A DNA stretch of 64,000 nucleotides from Nageia nagi (lineage: Eukaryota; Pinophyta). The position numbers and the translations under genes were made by a program. The stretch is taken from contig JBITNC010000001.1 of the NCBI GenBank assembly GCA_050084985.1, positions 69,750,001 through 69,814,000 on the forward strand, given 5' to 3'. The notes under the pieces were generated by a model that saw only the letters and a list, made by a program, of their open reading frames with translations, made no database searches and was not told the DNA's origin. Below are positions 23,401-34,989 of this stretch, piece after piece (position 1 is the stretch's first letter; every line of letters begins with the position of its first letter).

Positions 23401-24000
23401 CCTAATGATGGGGTGTTTCAATTAGATGAAATTGAAATACCTGTAGAACCTGAAGATGATTGGGATATGACAATACACTTTGATGGTTCTCAATGTGAAC
23501 AAGGTGGTGGAGCAGGTGTTGTATTTATAAACCCACAAGGGATCCCTATACCATATTCATTTAAATTAAAATTTTCTTGTACTAATAATAATGCGGAATA
23601 TGAAGCTTTGATATTAGCATTAAAAATTGCTATTAAATTAAAACTTAAAAGAATTAAGATTATTGGAGATTCTTTACTCATCGTAAATCAAGTGAAAGGA
23701 ATCTATCAATGTAAAGAACCTTTACTTTAAAAGTATAAAGCATTAGTTGAGGAATTATTAAAATCTTTTGAATGATTTAGTATAGAAGCAGCACCAAGAT
23801 CATCTAATAGATTTGTAGATGCTATGGCTTCTATTGGATCTCTTATCCCAAAAGATCCAAAAAAATCTTCAATTCAAGTCGAGATAATTCAATTGTCTCA
23901 ATCATCATTACAATAGGAAGATGAAGAAAAAAGTGTATTGAATATTGATGTAACTGATAAAGATGATTGGTACAGAGAATTGACAAATTTTTTAAAATTT
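23401..24000 (+). pseudogene. Second (Tat-type) RNase H of element A
   Basis: The extra RNase H of the Tat lineage is well readable: TIHFDGSQCEQGGGAGVVF (first Asp), CTNNNAEYEALI (Glu) and IIGDSLLIVNQVKG (Asp). The intact frame ends at 23728; two or three further stops (23773, 23914) follow in the C-terminal part. The full set of catalytic acidic residues is visible. Located between the classical RNase H and integrase, as is usual in Tat. Confidence 0.9.
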
Positions 24001-25227
24001 GGAACTTTTCCTACAAACCTTAATAAATCATTACGATGATCTTTTAAAATCAAAGCAACTAAATATTGTTTGATAGGGGATATCTTACATTGATGAAATT
24101 TCAACAGTATTTTACTCAGATGTCTTGAATGGAATGATATTAAAAAGGCTATATCCTCCGCCCATGATGGAACATGTGGAGGACATTTTAATGGTGTTGC
24201 GATTGTGAAATGATTAATACGAATGGGGTATTATTGGCCATCTATGGAAAAATATTGTTGTGAATATGTTAAAAAATATTTTAAATGTCAACAATACACT
24301 CATTTATTTTCATAACCATCTCAAGAACTACATCCTATACAATCACTTTAGCCATTCTCTAAATGGGCATTAGATTTAATAGGATAAATTACACCTATAT
24401 CTTCTGGTGGACACAAGTTCATCATCACAGCAACTGAATATTTTACTAAATGGGTAGAGGCTATTCCCATGACTTCTACCACTGGTTCACGAATTGCTAA
24501 ATTTATAGAAAGTTATATTATATGTAGATTCGACATACCGAACCAATTAATTATGGATAATGGAAAGAATTTTAAAAATAAGGATGTAAAACAAATATGT
24601 GACAAGTATAAAATTAAACAAAGTTTTTCCACTCCATATTATCCACAAGGCAATGGATAGGTAGAGGCTACTAATAAAACTATTTGGAATATCTTAGCAA
24701 AAATAGTAAATGATTCTCATAGAGATTGGCATATGCAAATACCAAAAGCCTTATGGGCTTATCATACTAGTGTACACACTCTTATTGGGGCAACACCATT
24801 TTCTTTAGTATATGGAACAAAAGCCATCCTACCCATAGAACTTGAGATACCATCCCTTAGAGTAAATCTAAGTGAGCAAAATTCTGATGAGGAAGCAAGA
24901 CAGACTCGCTTAGATCAGTTATTACTTTTGGATGAAAAATGTATTAATACTTTAGAGCATATGTGTGTTTATCAGAAGAGGATAAAATAAGCTTTTAATA
25001 AAAGGGTTCTAATTTGTGAGTTCAAAATAGGTGATTTGGTTTTAAAAGAAAATCAACAAACTTCACGAATAGAACGATAGCTTAGAGACAAGTTTGCTCC
25101 AAATTGGTTAGGACCATATATCATTAAGAAAAAATTTGATAAAGGAACTTATCATTTATTAGACTTAGAAGGAAATGAAGAGCATGAACCTATAAATATC
25201 ATGCATCTTCGACCCTTTTATACATAA
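24001..25227 (+). pseudogene. Integrase of element A
   Basis: The zinc-binding N-terminus at 24160-24300 has His residues in HDGTCGGHF and paired Cys in YCCEYVKKYFKCQQ. The core has WALDLIG, IMDNGKNF and YPQGNG, with the Glu one codon after a TAG stop at 24658. The C-terminus includes VYGTKAILPIELEIPS and FKIGDLVLKENQQ, and ends HLRPFYT with TAA at 25227. Nine or more stops (24037, 24091, 24094, 24211, 24313, 24349, 24385, 24658, 24988, 25078) are in frame, but the frame never shifts. Confidence 0.9.
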
Positions 25228-25334
25228 AAAAAAATGTGTGTACATTAGTTTTCTTTCATTTTATTTTATTGTTAAATTAATAAATAAATAAAAGTATTAA
25301 TATTTTTCAAGTGTTAATGATTAAAATAGAAAGG

Positions 25335-26545
25335 ATGGATCTGGTAAAGGAATCTACTGAAGGTAGCATAATGCCACCACAAGTACGATTTCCACCACCA
25401 AGATATCCAAGTGATTTAGCATTAACATATTTAAAACATGGATTTGATCTTAATCTCTTAAATTACTTACGATTAACTATTGATGAACAATTTGAGAGAA
25501 CATATCATATGTTTTGTGGTATAAATAATGGTTGGGAAGTCACTTTTTATGGATACGAAGTAAGTATTATTTTATATCCATAAATCTATTTCACCCATAT
25601 GGAAAGAATATCACAAGAAATAATAGCTTTTTGCCTACAATGGCCTTATGGAATATCGAGAATCATCATAAATTATCAATTAACTGAGTATTCACTCCTT
25701 TTAGCTAGGCTGAAATACGTTAAACAATTAACCAAAATCCTAGAATGGATTGATGAACTTTTACATTATTTACCTCATCAAAGGGTAATTTATGATTTTT
25801 CAAATACTTTTGTGGCTTTTCCTCCTAGAACGTTACAACAACACTATAGGCAAACTCACAAATTTTCTCGCATGCAAATGCGACACACAATTTGGAAATG
25901 AAAGTTGGAGAAAAGGCAAGCTTGTTGTATTGCCAAACTTACAACGATGAATCAAATAAGGGTTAGAAATGAGATTATCAAAAAACTATCAAAAGGACAT
26001 AGAGTGCGGAATAATGGAAGTTATCTTCTAGGGTTTGAAAGTAGGTATGACAAAGATATCTTTATGAAAGTTATTCATAACGTTCCTACTCCTTTGTATT
26101 CAAATATCTTTTCCATGCCTCTTGAAATACAATAAAAAATGGCCTTGATGTTCTATGATGCACGTGAATCTTACAGTTGGGATGTCAAAGTAAATGGATA
26201 TCAAGTTATTATTTGTATCAACGCATTTGAGTTATGGTGTTCTCCTAACTCAGAATATGATTTAATGATATATTTCTATCTTCTATGGCCTATAGAAAAG
26301 CCAAAATAATAGTTGATTGTACTCACAACCTGACTTTAAAACATCGAGAACAAATCATCTGTATCACTCAAACCATAACATTCGACCACTTAGATTATTG
26401 TGTTCCAGAAATCTATCATAATCAAGTGGTATTAGATTTTAGTTTTTTGTTTAGTTCAACACATTGCTCATTTAATCCTGATGCAATACAAACTCGATTT
26501 GAACGCATCATGAATAGATTCCCTAGAAAAATTATAAAATCCTAA
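25335..26545 (+). pseudogene. Extra sense ORF after integrase, element A
   Basis: Function unknown. It starts about 105 bp after the integrase stop. ATG 25335 is favoured because B begins at the same place. One frame runs to about 26305 with stops only at 25581, 25899 and 26133. The last 80 residues (26285-26545) are read in another frame, and the same frame change exists in B. Visible features are PPPRYPSDLALTYLKHG, LTIDEQFERTYHMF, GWEVTFYGYE, AFCLQWPYG, LPHQRVIYDFSNTFVAFPP, a basic stretch RVRNEIIKKLSKGHRVR, and FNPDAIQTRFERIMNRFPRK at the end. No zinc knuckle, coiled coil or membrane span is evident. It could be a diverged gag- or envelope-like accessory, but nothing shows that. Confidence 0.75.
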
Positions 26546-27535
26546 AAAGTTAAAAATTATAAAATCTTAAAAAATTGAAAATTATAAAACACATAAAAAT
26601 TATAAAATTATAAAATATACCTAAATGGAAACATCTAGAGGTTACTTGGCAATTGGGTGCCCTGCCCTCGTATGATGTGAATATATGTTGCATGTCATTG
26701 TAAAAGTGATTATCCAGTAAATGTGTAATGTGTGAAAAGGTCATTTTAGAATAATCTCCTTGTTATCACTACATTCACTTTGTACTTTCTTTTATAAAGA
26801 AATGATATACCATAAATGATAGAAAAACATAAAGTTTGTGATTGAAAGAAAATCTAAAAACTCCAAGCACTTACGACATTAAAAAATTCCAAGAGAATTT
26901 GAATGAAATCATTCTAAGAGACATTAAGAGTGAAAGTTATGCGTCTATCCATTATTCGCTTCATCTCGAACCCAAGAATCATTTGATAGTTAAAAAAAAA
27001 AGAAAAAAAAAGGAGATGACAAAAAAAAAATTGCTACATTATATCAATGATTCTTGGGTGATTACAATATCCTCTACCGGGGCTATGGACGCTTGACTGG
27101 TAGTAGAGCAAGGTTGTAGTGGGATCAAGGGGTTAATCCTCATTGGGGATATGGATGCCTATCTGGCAATGAGGCATACCTTACGAGTGGTGATATGTTC
27201 ATTTTGGTTAACGACCTTCTTTCCTATGGACCTCTATACATTTCATACGGATAGACTAGCTTATTAATGTCTCTAGGATATCTCATCTCAAATGATCTAA
27301 GAAGGGAAATGAATCTCACTACACACACTGGAGTTTATAGATTTTTTATCAACATATAGCAACATTGTTTGATATCATCTTAGGTTATTAAATCTTAAGA
27401 TAAAGAAAGATAAGGTAGATGTTATAATAACTTGGTTATTAACCCAAAATCACCTAATCTTTTGTCATAGTTTGTAATGTGTTTGTGTTTAGAATCATTT
27501 GTGTCATTTTGTTAAACCCATTCCTTTTAAAAATA
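26546..27535. other. 3' untranslated region of A, no gene seen
   Basis: Non-coding, matching about 7430-8347 of B. It includes AT-rich near-repeats of AAAATTATAAAA (26521-26620) and an A-tract at 26989-27030. Confidence 0.65.
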
Positions 27536-27960
27536 TCATTACCTTTGAACATTATTAAAATTTGCTTTTCTTTGGAAAGGATAAGAATGATTATTTATTG
27601 TTCCCCTAACCAAGATAAAGTTAATGTTCATATGCATCCATAAGTCACTAGTGTATCATGTGAAGCCATTTTTACTATTATCTATTACCTTTGAACATTA
27701 TTAAAATCGCTTTTCTTTAGAAAGGATAAGAATGATTATTTATTGTTCCCCTAACCAAGATAAAGTTAATGTTCATATGCATCCATAAGTCACTAGTGTG
27801 TCATGTCAAGCCATTTTTACTATTATCTATTACCTTTGAACATTATTAAAATTGCTTTTCTTTGGAAAGGATAAGAATGATTATTTATTGTTCCCCTAAC
27901 CAAGATAAAGTTAATGTTCATGTACATCCATAAGTCACTAGTTTGTCATGTCAAGAAGTT
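27536..27960 (+). repeat. Tandem array of about 145-bp units in A, three copies
   Basis: The string TTACCTTTGAACATTATTAAAA recurs near 27539, 27686 and 27830 (period about 145 bp), each followed by TTGTTCCCCTAACCAAGATA. B has four copies of the same unit at 6856-7426. Confidence 0.9.
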
Positions 27961-28479
27961 TATTGTAAAATTGCCAAGTACGAAAGATGATGCATCTGAT
28001 TCCGCAAAAATATAATAAAAATATGTCCTTAAATAACTTAAATTATCAAAATTATAAATTAGATTTATTATTTATAGCAACTATAACTGTACTTATTATT
28101 AACTTAATTTTGATATTAGTAACATCATCAAACTAATTTGTTGATATATGTTATATATTTCATCATTTTACATCACACAATTATATCTATGCATCATACA
28201 TTTTGAAAATTACATCTATCATTAACATCTATTCATCATCAAGTAATTAAAAGACAATCATGATCTACATAACATCACATCATACCTATTTTATCATAAA
28301 TCTATGTATGAAATGAAAACTCATGCATCAAGAATCATACAAGTACCATAAATATCAAAGATTTATCTATCTATATAGACATCATCATAGTCCATCAAAA
28401 GGTCATCATAACATCATGAATCATACAATAAAACTACAAGGGTCCAATAACCTCATAAGCACACAAAAATAACATCATG
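27961..28479. repeat. CAT-rich spacer in A
   Basis: Rich in ATCATAC and CATCAT strings; counterpart of 6351-6855 in B. No gene seen. Confidence 0.55.
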
Positions 28480-30616
28480 AAAAAGGGCATCCTCAAGGAC
28501 TACCCCAATCACTGCCTAGTCTGCTAGGACTACTCGGTCACCTCCACCATCTACTGGTCTCTTCGGTACCCTGACCTAGAGGAGTAGTACCTACAGATCC
28601 TATAGGATTACCTAGATGTTGAGCTTCTCGTAACTCGAATGAACCAATAATGCCTAAGGGAGATTCCCAGTGTGTACCACTCCTGATAGGAAAACTCTAT
28701 GACCTCTAAGTCCTGCTTGGAGATCCAGCTATGCCCTGTGCACTGCTACCTATCTGATATGCTGAGATATCTATGGGAATATAACTATTTGGAGGTATAG
28801 GATAGTGAGCCCTTAGAGTAAAAGCTAGAACACTTGTTAGCCACATCTGTACTATACCACTATAAAAATCTTACTACTGATACATGCCATGATTGAAAAC
28901 TAAAGGACCACCTCCAGAAGTAGAGGTTACTCCTAACTAATGAGCTTGAGCTCCCTGTAAAGAGGAATGAGCCTCATCTCTCTCATGTCTATACCTATCT
29001 TGCTCAACCCTATACCTGTACATATGTGAGTGGGCCTATGCCAACTGGTGTCTCAGCTCATAAATGTCTCCTAGCAAAGCATCAATGCTAGGAACCTATG
29101 TAGTAAGAGCCTCCTTGACTCCACATGCAACCTCTAGGGTAGCTCCCTCCTCACCTACACCCGTAGCCTCCTCCTCAGGAGCTAACTCCTTAGGAGCATC
29201 TACCATAACCTCCTCATCGATAGCCTCCTTGACTCCACATGCAACCTCTGGGGTAGCTCCCTCCTCACCTACACCCTAGCCTCCTCAAGAGCTAACTCCT
29301 TAGGAGCATCTACCATAACCTCCTCATTGGTAGCCTCCTCTCTCATAGCCTCTACTCTTATAGGCTCCTCATCTACCTCTCCCCCTCCTACTACTGTACC
29401 CAACTCCTCATCAACATTGATGCACTGATGAATGCATTGACCCTCCAATCTACCCTCTAGGCCATCATCTCCCTCCTCCCACCAGGCCCTAAAGGCCTCA
29501 AACACCCCTACATCATCCTCCTTGGTATCATACTCCAATGATAACTCATCCTAAGTAGGATCAGGCTCTGCGTAAACCAACAACTGTACACCCTCTACTG
29601 AAATAGTGCCCTCACATTGATATGGCACTGATGGGGCAGGTACATCCCGAACTAGGTCAAACTGATGATGCACCCACTCAAAATGAAAATACTCTAAAAC
29701 ATTGGCTCAATGACCACTCAAAACATGTGGCTATTGAATACCAGTAAGCTCAGCTACGAGCTCTCTCCAGATAGGATACAAGTGGTAAGGTCTAAATCTC
29801 ACTTGATCTGGAATCAAGTGACTAAGAATGTGGTGATAATAGCTCACATCTTGATGAAATCCATCTGATGGGTAAATATAAAAATCATCATGCCATCGAA
29901 CTATGCTAGCCTCGTAATCTGACTACCAAACCTTGGTATCGATAACCCTGGAGGGTGAGCCATAGCTATATGCTCATAAGCCCATGCCTGTAAGGTGATA
30001 GTAACTGATAAAGAGGCCCTATGCCCCTATGAATAAAAGAATAGCTCCCTGTAAATTTGAGCTAACAATGTGGGTGCCCAAGCAAACACTGTACCATGCT
30101 ACATCATATCCACAATAATGGGCAATAATGACCATGGAAACCTCCCACTACCAGTATCAGGGAGAGCATAACACTGTACTAAACCCATCAAGTATGAAAA
30201 ATGGATCATCCCCTACTGATCCTCCATCCAATACTGGTAATATCGGATACCACCTGAAATAATCTTAGAAATAATAGTGTCAACCCGAGCGGCCCCATAC
30301 AAATATGAAATAGTGAGTAAAGCTCCTGTTCTATCCACCATAGGCAAAATCCTCTATCCATGAATGGGGAGTCTATACAATCTATGTATATCCTCCACTA
30401 TGACAGTCATCTCCCCTATCAAAAGATGAAAAGTATAGGTCACTGCATCCCATCTATTTAACAATGTAGCTAATAAAGGATACTCCCAATGAATGTGACC
30501 CATGTGTGGACCCACTCCAAAACCAATGGACCTGAAAAAGGTGTGATCGGTTGGACCTAGAAGACCTCTACCCTCCTGTAGAATCGAGGGATATCTACCT
30601 CGAGGCTCAAAGACAT
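28480..30616 (-). pseudogene. Antisense plant mobile domain (PMD) ORF of element A
   Basis: Second copy of the antisense gene, at the same place and in the same orientation relative to pol as in B (4001-6350). The - strand start ATG at 30616 reads MSLSLEVDIPRFYRRV, parallel to B. The domain is more decayed than in B, with many stops, but short runs of it are readable, for example RWHEDF-like and the HFEWVHH-like end near 29670. The acidic tail (29269-29538) is open: VDEEPIRVEAMREEATNEEV. An upstream exon-like stretch near 30950-31003 has lost its ATG (TTG), and its acceptor-like CAG is CAA. Confidence 0.8.
29109..29340 (-). repeat. In-frame 114-bp tandem duplication in the antisense ORF tail
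   Basis: GCCTCCTTGACTCCACATGC occurs at 29109 and again at 29223, 114 bases on (38 codons). It is followed each time by near-identical sequence, and a partial third start lies near 29332. The repeated part encodes a Glu-rich tail. Confidence 0.85.
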
Positions 30617-31220
30617 CTCAAAATTGTATAATGTTAAAAAGGTTTAGCTCAAAAAAAAATGGCATTTCATACTAAAATGCTACCATTTCAAATAAGTAAG
30701 ACTCAGTCATCAGTGTTCACATTCCAAACACTGGTGACTCTGTCATCCGTTCAACTTAGGTCAGCGATCGAGGCTGAATTATGAAAAATTTCACAAAAAA
30801 TATAAATAAAAGCATGATTTACAAAATTCATCCGATAGAAACAATCAAAATGGTTTTGATATGTCATACACGGTTTCAATTTTGAAATTAAATGATCAAA
30901 TTACAAGTTATAAATAAAAAATATAAAAGAAAGTGATTTCAAAACCCTACCCCTTCCCGAATAGGTCAAGAACATCCAGTGGAGCATCTACGTGGAGGCA
31001 AGGTGATTGTAATGAATACCAAAAACTGTCACACAAGCTCAACACATTGTCATACCAAAAATAGTCACTTCGGAAGTATATTCAAATTTGTTTTCAAAAC
31101 TACATCAAATGTAAAATGAAAACACATTTTATCATAATTTGATAAATCAAAATTTTGATTCATCTAAGAAATTGAGTTAAAACTTATAAAAAAGCAACAA
31201 AGCTTCTCATCCTATATTTT
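30617..31220. other. Upstream region of the antisense ORF in A
   Basis: Contains one inverted pair of the 20-bp motif (30703-30750, GTCATCAGTGTTC and AACACTGGTGAC). It lacks the 3789-3888 array and about 430 bp of surrounding sequence present in B. No other gene seen. Confidence 0.6.
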
Positions 31221-31254
31221 TGAAATTATCAACTACATTTTCAGTTGATAATTC
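31221..31254. other. Hairpin-forming inverted repeat before the polypurine tract of A
   Basis: Arms 31221-31234 (TGAAATTATCAACT) and 31242-31254 (AGTTGATAATTCA) pair with one bulged base around a 7-base loop. Equivalent to 3291-3326 in B. Confidence 0.75.
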
Positions 31255-31268
31255 AAAAAGGGGCAAAA
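31255..31268 (+). promoter_or_regulatory. Polypurine tract of element A
   Basis: AAAAAGGGGCAAAA directly before the TG end of the 3' LTR. Identical to B. Confidence 0.9.
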
Positions 31269-32117
31269 TGTAGACACCTAAAAATGTCCCTTTTTTAACT
31301 AGTAAACATTGAAATAATCATAACTCTTCGTGACCATATAAAATAAGTTTAAAAACCCTATTATTGGATAACTCCTGTTGAGTACATACAAAATGGGTGG
31401 TCACATGACTCTTTTTAGGTAAAATTGGCTATTTGGCAGTCATTTTAATATTGTCACAAAATTAAAAACTAGTCTCCAGCGACCCAAGATAGTCATCGAC
31501 ATTTTGAGGAGATCACTGGCATTCGTATGGTAATCACTGACGACTCTATAACAATCGAACAAGAAACCAAAATAGTGAGTGAAAGTTGAAATGTTTCAAC
31601 TTTCCAAGATGATGTGGATAGAGGGGGTCAGTTACGACCTACGGTGGCTTTTCACTTCCTCTTACCAACCTTGGAACATCTCACCCCAAAATCTATAAAT
31701 ACAAGCTAATACAAAGTAATTTAGGGAGGATCTTGACCCATTTTTGAAGTAGGGTAATGCTGCCAAAATCTTGTGAGCTCATACCTTTTATTGTTTTATG
31801 CTAGTTTCAATTCAATACATGTCATACATAGATGCTTTGATGTTATTGTCTTTTGCATGTGTGTAGGATTTATAGGTTGTTCATATCAAGGAGAGAAGCA
31901 AGCAAATCAAAACAATGGAGATCTAATACTCTTATTTTGGCAAATGGCATTTGTAAAAGTCCCTTCCAAGGGCAAATTGTAGTTTGAGCTAAAAATCAAT
32001 ATCAATTTACAATTACAACATGTCTATTTATTTCACATAATTTGAGGTTTAGTGAAGATTTAAGAATAATTTGTATTTCATGTTATTCTACATTCCAGCT
32101 CTATTTTCACTGCAACA
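31269..32117 (+). repeat. 3' LTR of element A
   Basis: About 849 bp. It begins TGTAGACACC and ends CTGCAACA, and is homologous in reverse complement to both LTRs of B, though clearly more diverged from them than they are from each other. It carries inverted copies of the GTCATCG/ACTGGC motif at 31470-31550. Confidence 0.93.
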
Positions 32118-32946
32118 GCTAGTCAGTTCATCAATTAGCTTGCTAAGTAGCCTATTAATCCAATGTCATATATATAAGATCAATTTTAAATTTCATTTTC
32201 TCTCTCTTGGCCATTTGAATCATTTTTTCTCTTGACTATTACCAACCTTACTCTCTCACCCATATGAATCCTTGAGTTCTATTCCAAGCCCTAATTACAT
32301 CTAGCACTTCCTATAACATGTTTAGATCATCCTTACAAGTGTTGTAGAGCATTGGGAGCTATATTGGAACCATTAAGGTACTTGTATCCTTTTTCAATAT
32401 CATTTATAAGCATTTATGTGAGCATGTACCATTTTGTTAGGCTAGATTCATGGCAGTTTAGATTATTTTTATCATTTTATCATTGTCTTAGCATAGCATG
32501 AGCATGTTACTTTGCATTGTAAGAATTTATTTCTAATTCCCATTCGATTATGGGATAGGGGTATAAATTCCATCAAGGAGGTTTTACATGTCTCTTTGAG
32601 CACACTTTAGGGTCTTAAGGGACTAGTGTGTTGAGATGCCCATTAACATTTATCTTCTCATACGTCTAAAACATCCCTCCATCATTTGTCATAAGCTAAA
32701 CTCTAGCATAAGCATTTGTGGTGCAGCCTTGATCCATACTTCCTTATTTTATGGAGAGGGTTTTCCACTTTGTATTTTCCATAAAAATACATAAAAAATC
32801 AATGAATATTGTGAAAAAATCCCATACAAAAAAACTTGTGAAGCCAAGACTAGATGGTAATGCCTTACCAATATACAAATACAAATGAGACATTCTATCC
32901 TAAAAGAGAAATTTAGGTAAAATAAAAAAAATAATAGATCATATAC
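32118..32946. mobile_element. Flank of A and C with an old LTR fragment (family of element E)
   Basis: From about 32330 to 32745 the sequence resembles 58240-58660: shared strings include CATTTATGTG(A/G)GCATGTA, TAGATTCATGG(C/T)AG and ACTAACATTTATCTTCT-like text. This appears to be a solo or truncated LTR of the family that gives element E its 5' LTR. The remaining bases show nothing recognisable. Confidence 0.6.
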
Positions 32947-32951
32947 GAAAC
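32947..32951. repeat. Target-site duplication GAAAC of element C, left copy
   Basis: GAAAC directly before the left LTR; the same five bases follow the right LTR at 51939-51943. Confidence 0.9.
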
Positions 32952-34972
32952 TATTGATCAATATAGCATAACCTTAAGGGTTTCATTTGGTTGTGTTCTC
33001 CACTTCCCACAATGGTAGGTTCCTTGAAAGAGTAGAATGTGATGGGGGTGTGCTTGTGTTCATTTTTGCTCAATCTCCAGTTTATAGGCCAATTCCTATC
33101 TATGTTTAAGGTAAAAAGTAATAGGAAAGGAATAAAAATGTAAAGAGTTATAGGAAAGAAATAAGTAAATAAACAACTAAAATAGAAAATTTACAACCTG
33201 GACATTACAACATAAGCAACAATCCATAGCTAAGATTAAGCATAATAGACTATCTTGCACTTAGGGTCTCATAATCATAATACATAGCCATAATTTGAAA
33301 AAATTCCACATATAACATTCACAAAAACAATAGCATCCATTTTGTTGTAAGAGGGTAGAGTATTGTGTATTTGCACTATCATATATGAATTGTTTTTACA
33401 TATTAGAGAAAATTTGTTAAAATGTTTGACCTTTTTAATTTCTAAAAACTAGCTATTTACACAACTCTCCCCTCTTTAGGTGGTTGAATTTCATTAATGT
33501 ACATTACTACTAGCATTGAATGAAAGAACTAAAATAGCACTATTTACATAAATGATACAATTGTGCTAGATTATATAGAACAAGTACTAATCAACATCAA
33601 CTATCTAAATTATCTAGGGATTTGTAACTTTGGTCAACCATGTCCATAGAGTTGCAATCTTTCTAACATGTCATTGACTTCTTCTTCCTTGGCCCTATAG
33701 CTGATTGAATATAACACTATTGCTAATTGAAGATATCACTATAGCTAATTGAGGGTAGCACTATAGTTTATTGAGTAGTTATTTAACTATAGATTGATTG
33801 GTATGATTTGGTTGTATGCTTTATTAGCCTCCATCTACTTATTTACAATCTTTATGATCTATTGTTGATGTCAATAATTAGAGTAATGATGGTTGGTAGA
33901 CATTATGTTCACTTGAATCAAGAAGAATTACCATTGTTATGTGGAAATGAGTTGGCATCGACATATTAATAGAGTCTTGGGGGTCAAACACTTAGGATGA
34001 AGTGGAATCGGGTGTTATTTTTCTTGCATTACTCTTTTATTTACTTGGAAGGCTCTATGTTCTTCTTTTGATTTTTGTTGATGATCTAGTTCTTCTAGGA
34101 CCCGTTGATTTTAGCCAAAATTTATGATGTCATCCTTCAAAATCCTTGAGCACTATTGATGATTTAGTTCTTCTAGACTCATTAATTTTAGCCAAAATTT
34201 GTGACATCATCCTTCAAAATCCTTGGGAACTATTGATGATATAGTTCTTTTAGGACCTATTGATTTTATCCAAAATTTATGACATCATCCTTCAAAATCC
34301 TTGGGCACTATTGATGATTTGGTTCTTCTAGGACCTAATAATTTTAGCCAAAATTTTGATGTCATCTTTCAAAATCCTTAAGAACTATTAATGATCTGGT
34401 TCTTTTAATACCCACTAATTTTGGCCAAAATTTGTGATGTCATCCTTTGAAATCATTGGGCTCTACTGATGTTCTTCAAAAATGGAACTCTAAATATGTA
34501 CAAGTTTTGGGCATTTGTGCTTATAATTCTTAAAGACTCTAAGGTAATAAATTTGACTTCAAGAACATTTATATTCATGACTTCTTAAGAATACTTGAAG
34601 AAGATGACATGATTCATGGGGATTCTCAACTCTTGGTTACTAAAGAATAAAAGAACACAAAATTCACATAAGGCTTATTGACATAACTCTTGAGTAACCT
34701 TATTTACATAATTCTTAGGTACTAAGAATGAAAAAACTCTCAAGTGACTTTATTTATTAAAAAAGACTATCGAGAGTCTAAGGAAAAGTAATGAGAATAG
34801 GGGAAGAATTTCTACAAAGATAGTACAAGTCATGAAGGCTCTAAAAGAATAGTGTTTCTCTCTCCCCTAGGTACTCTTATTTACATAGCTCCTAGGTACT
34901 AAAAAATGAAATTATAAAGAATAAATAATAGCAAAATTACCTAAATTTTGAGTGTTATTCTAGGGAAAAACA
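32952..34972 (-). repeat. 3' LTR of element C
   Basis: About 2021 bp, homologous to 49990-51938. On the + strand it starts TATTGATCAA and ends GGGAAAAACA. The end facing the gene side reads TG on the - strand; the other end reads TA, which is not the usual CA. It contains the 78-bp minisatellite (34080-34465). Confidence 0.9.
34080..34465. repeat. 78-bp minisatellite in the C 3' LTR, five copies
   Basis: Units start GATGATCTAGTTCTTCTAGG or close variants, spaced 77-78 bp, each with TTTTAGCCAAAATTT and CATCCTTCAAAATCC. The other LTR has only four copies, which accounts for the 72-bp length difference. Confidence 0.9.
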
Positions 34973-34989
34973 ATCTTCTAGCAGCTCTC

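Larger units (their letters stand above)
20330..32117 (+). mobile_element. Tat-type element A, 3' part (resumes after B)
   Basis: Continues element A from the protease to the 3' LTR. The first five bases TATTT repeat those at 2443-2447. It contains pol in one frame (20335-25227), the extra sense ORF, tandem repeats, the antisense PMD ORF, polypurine tract and 3' LTR. The right flank begins GCTAG (32118); its duplicate would lie left of the window. Confidence 0.93.
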
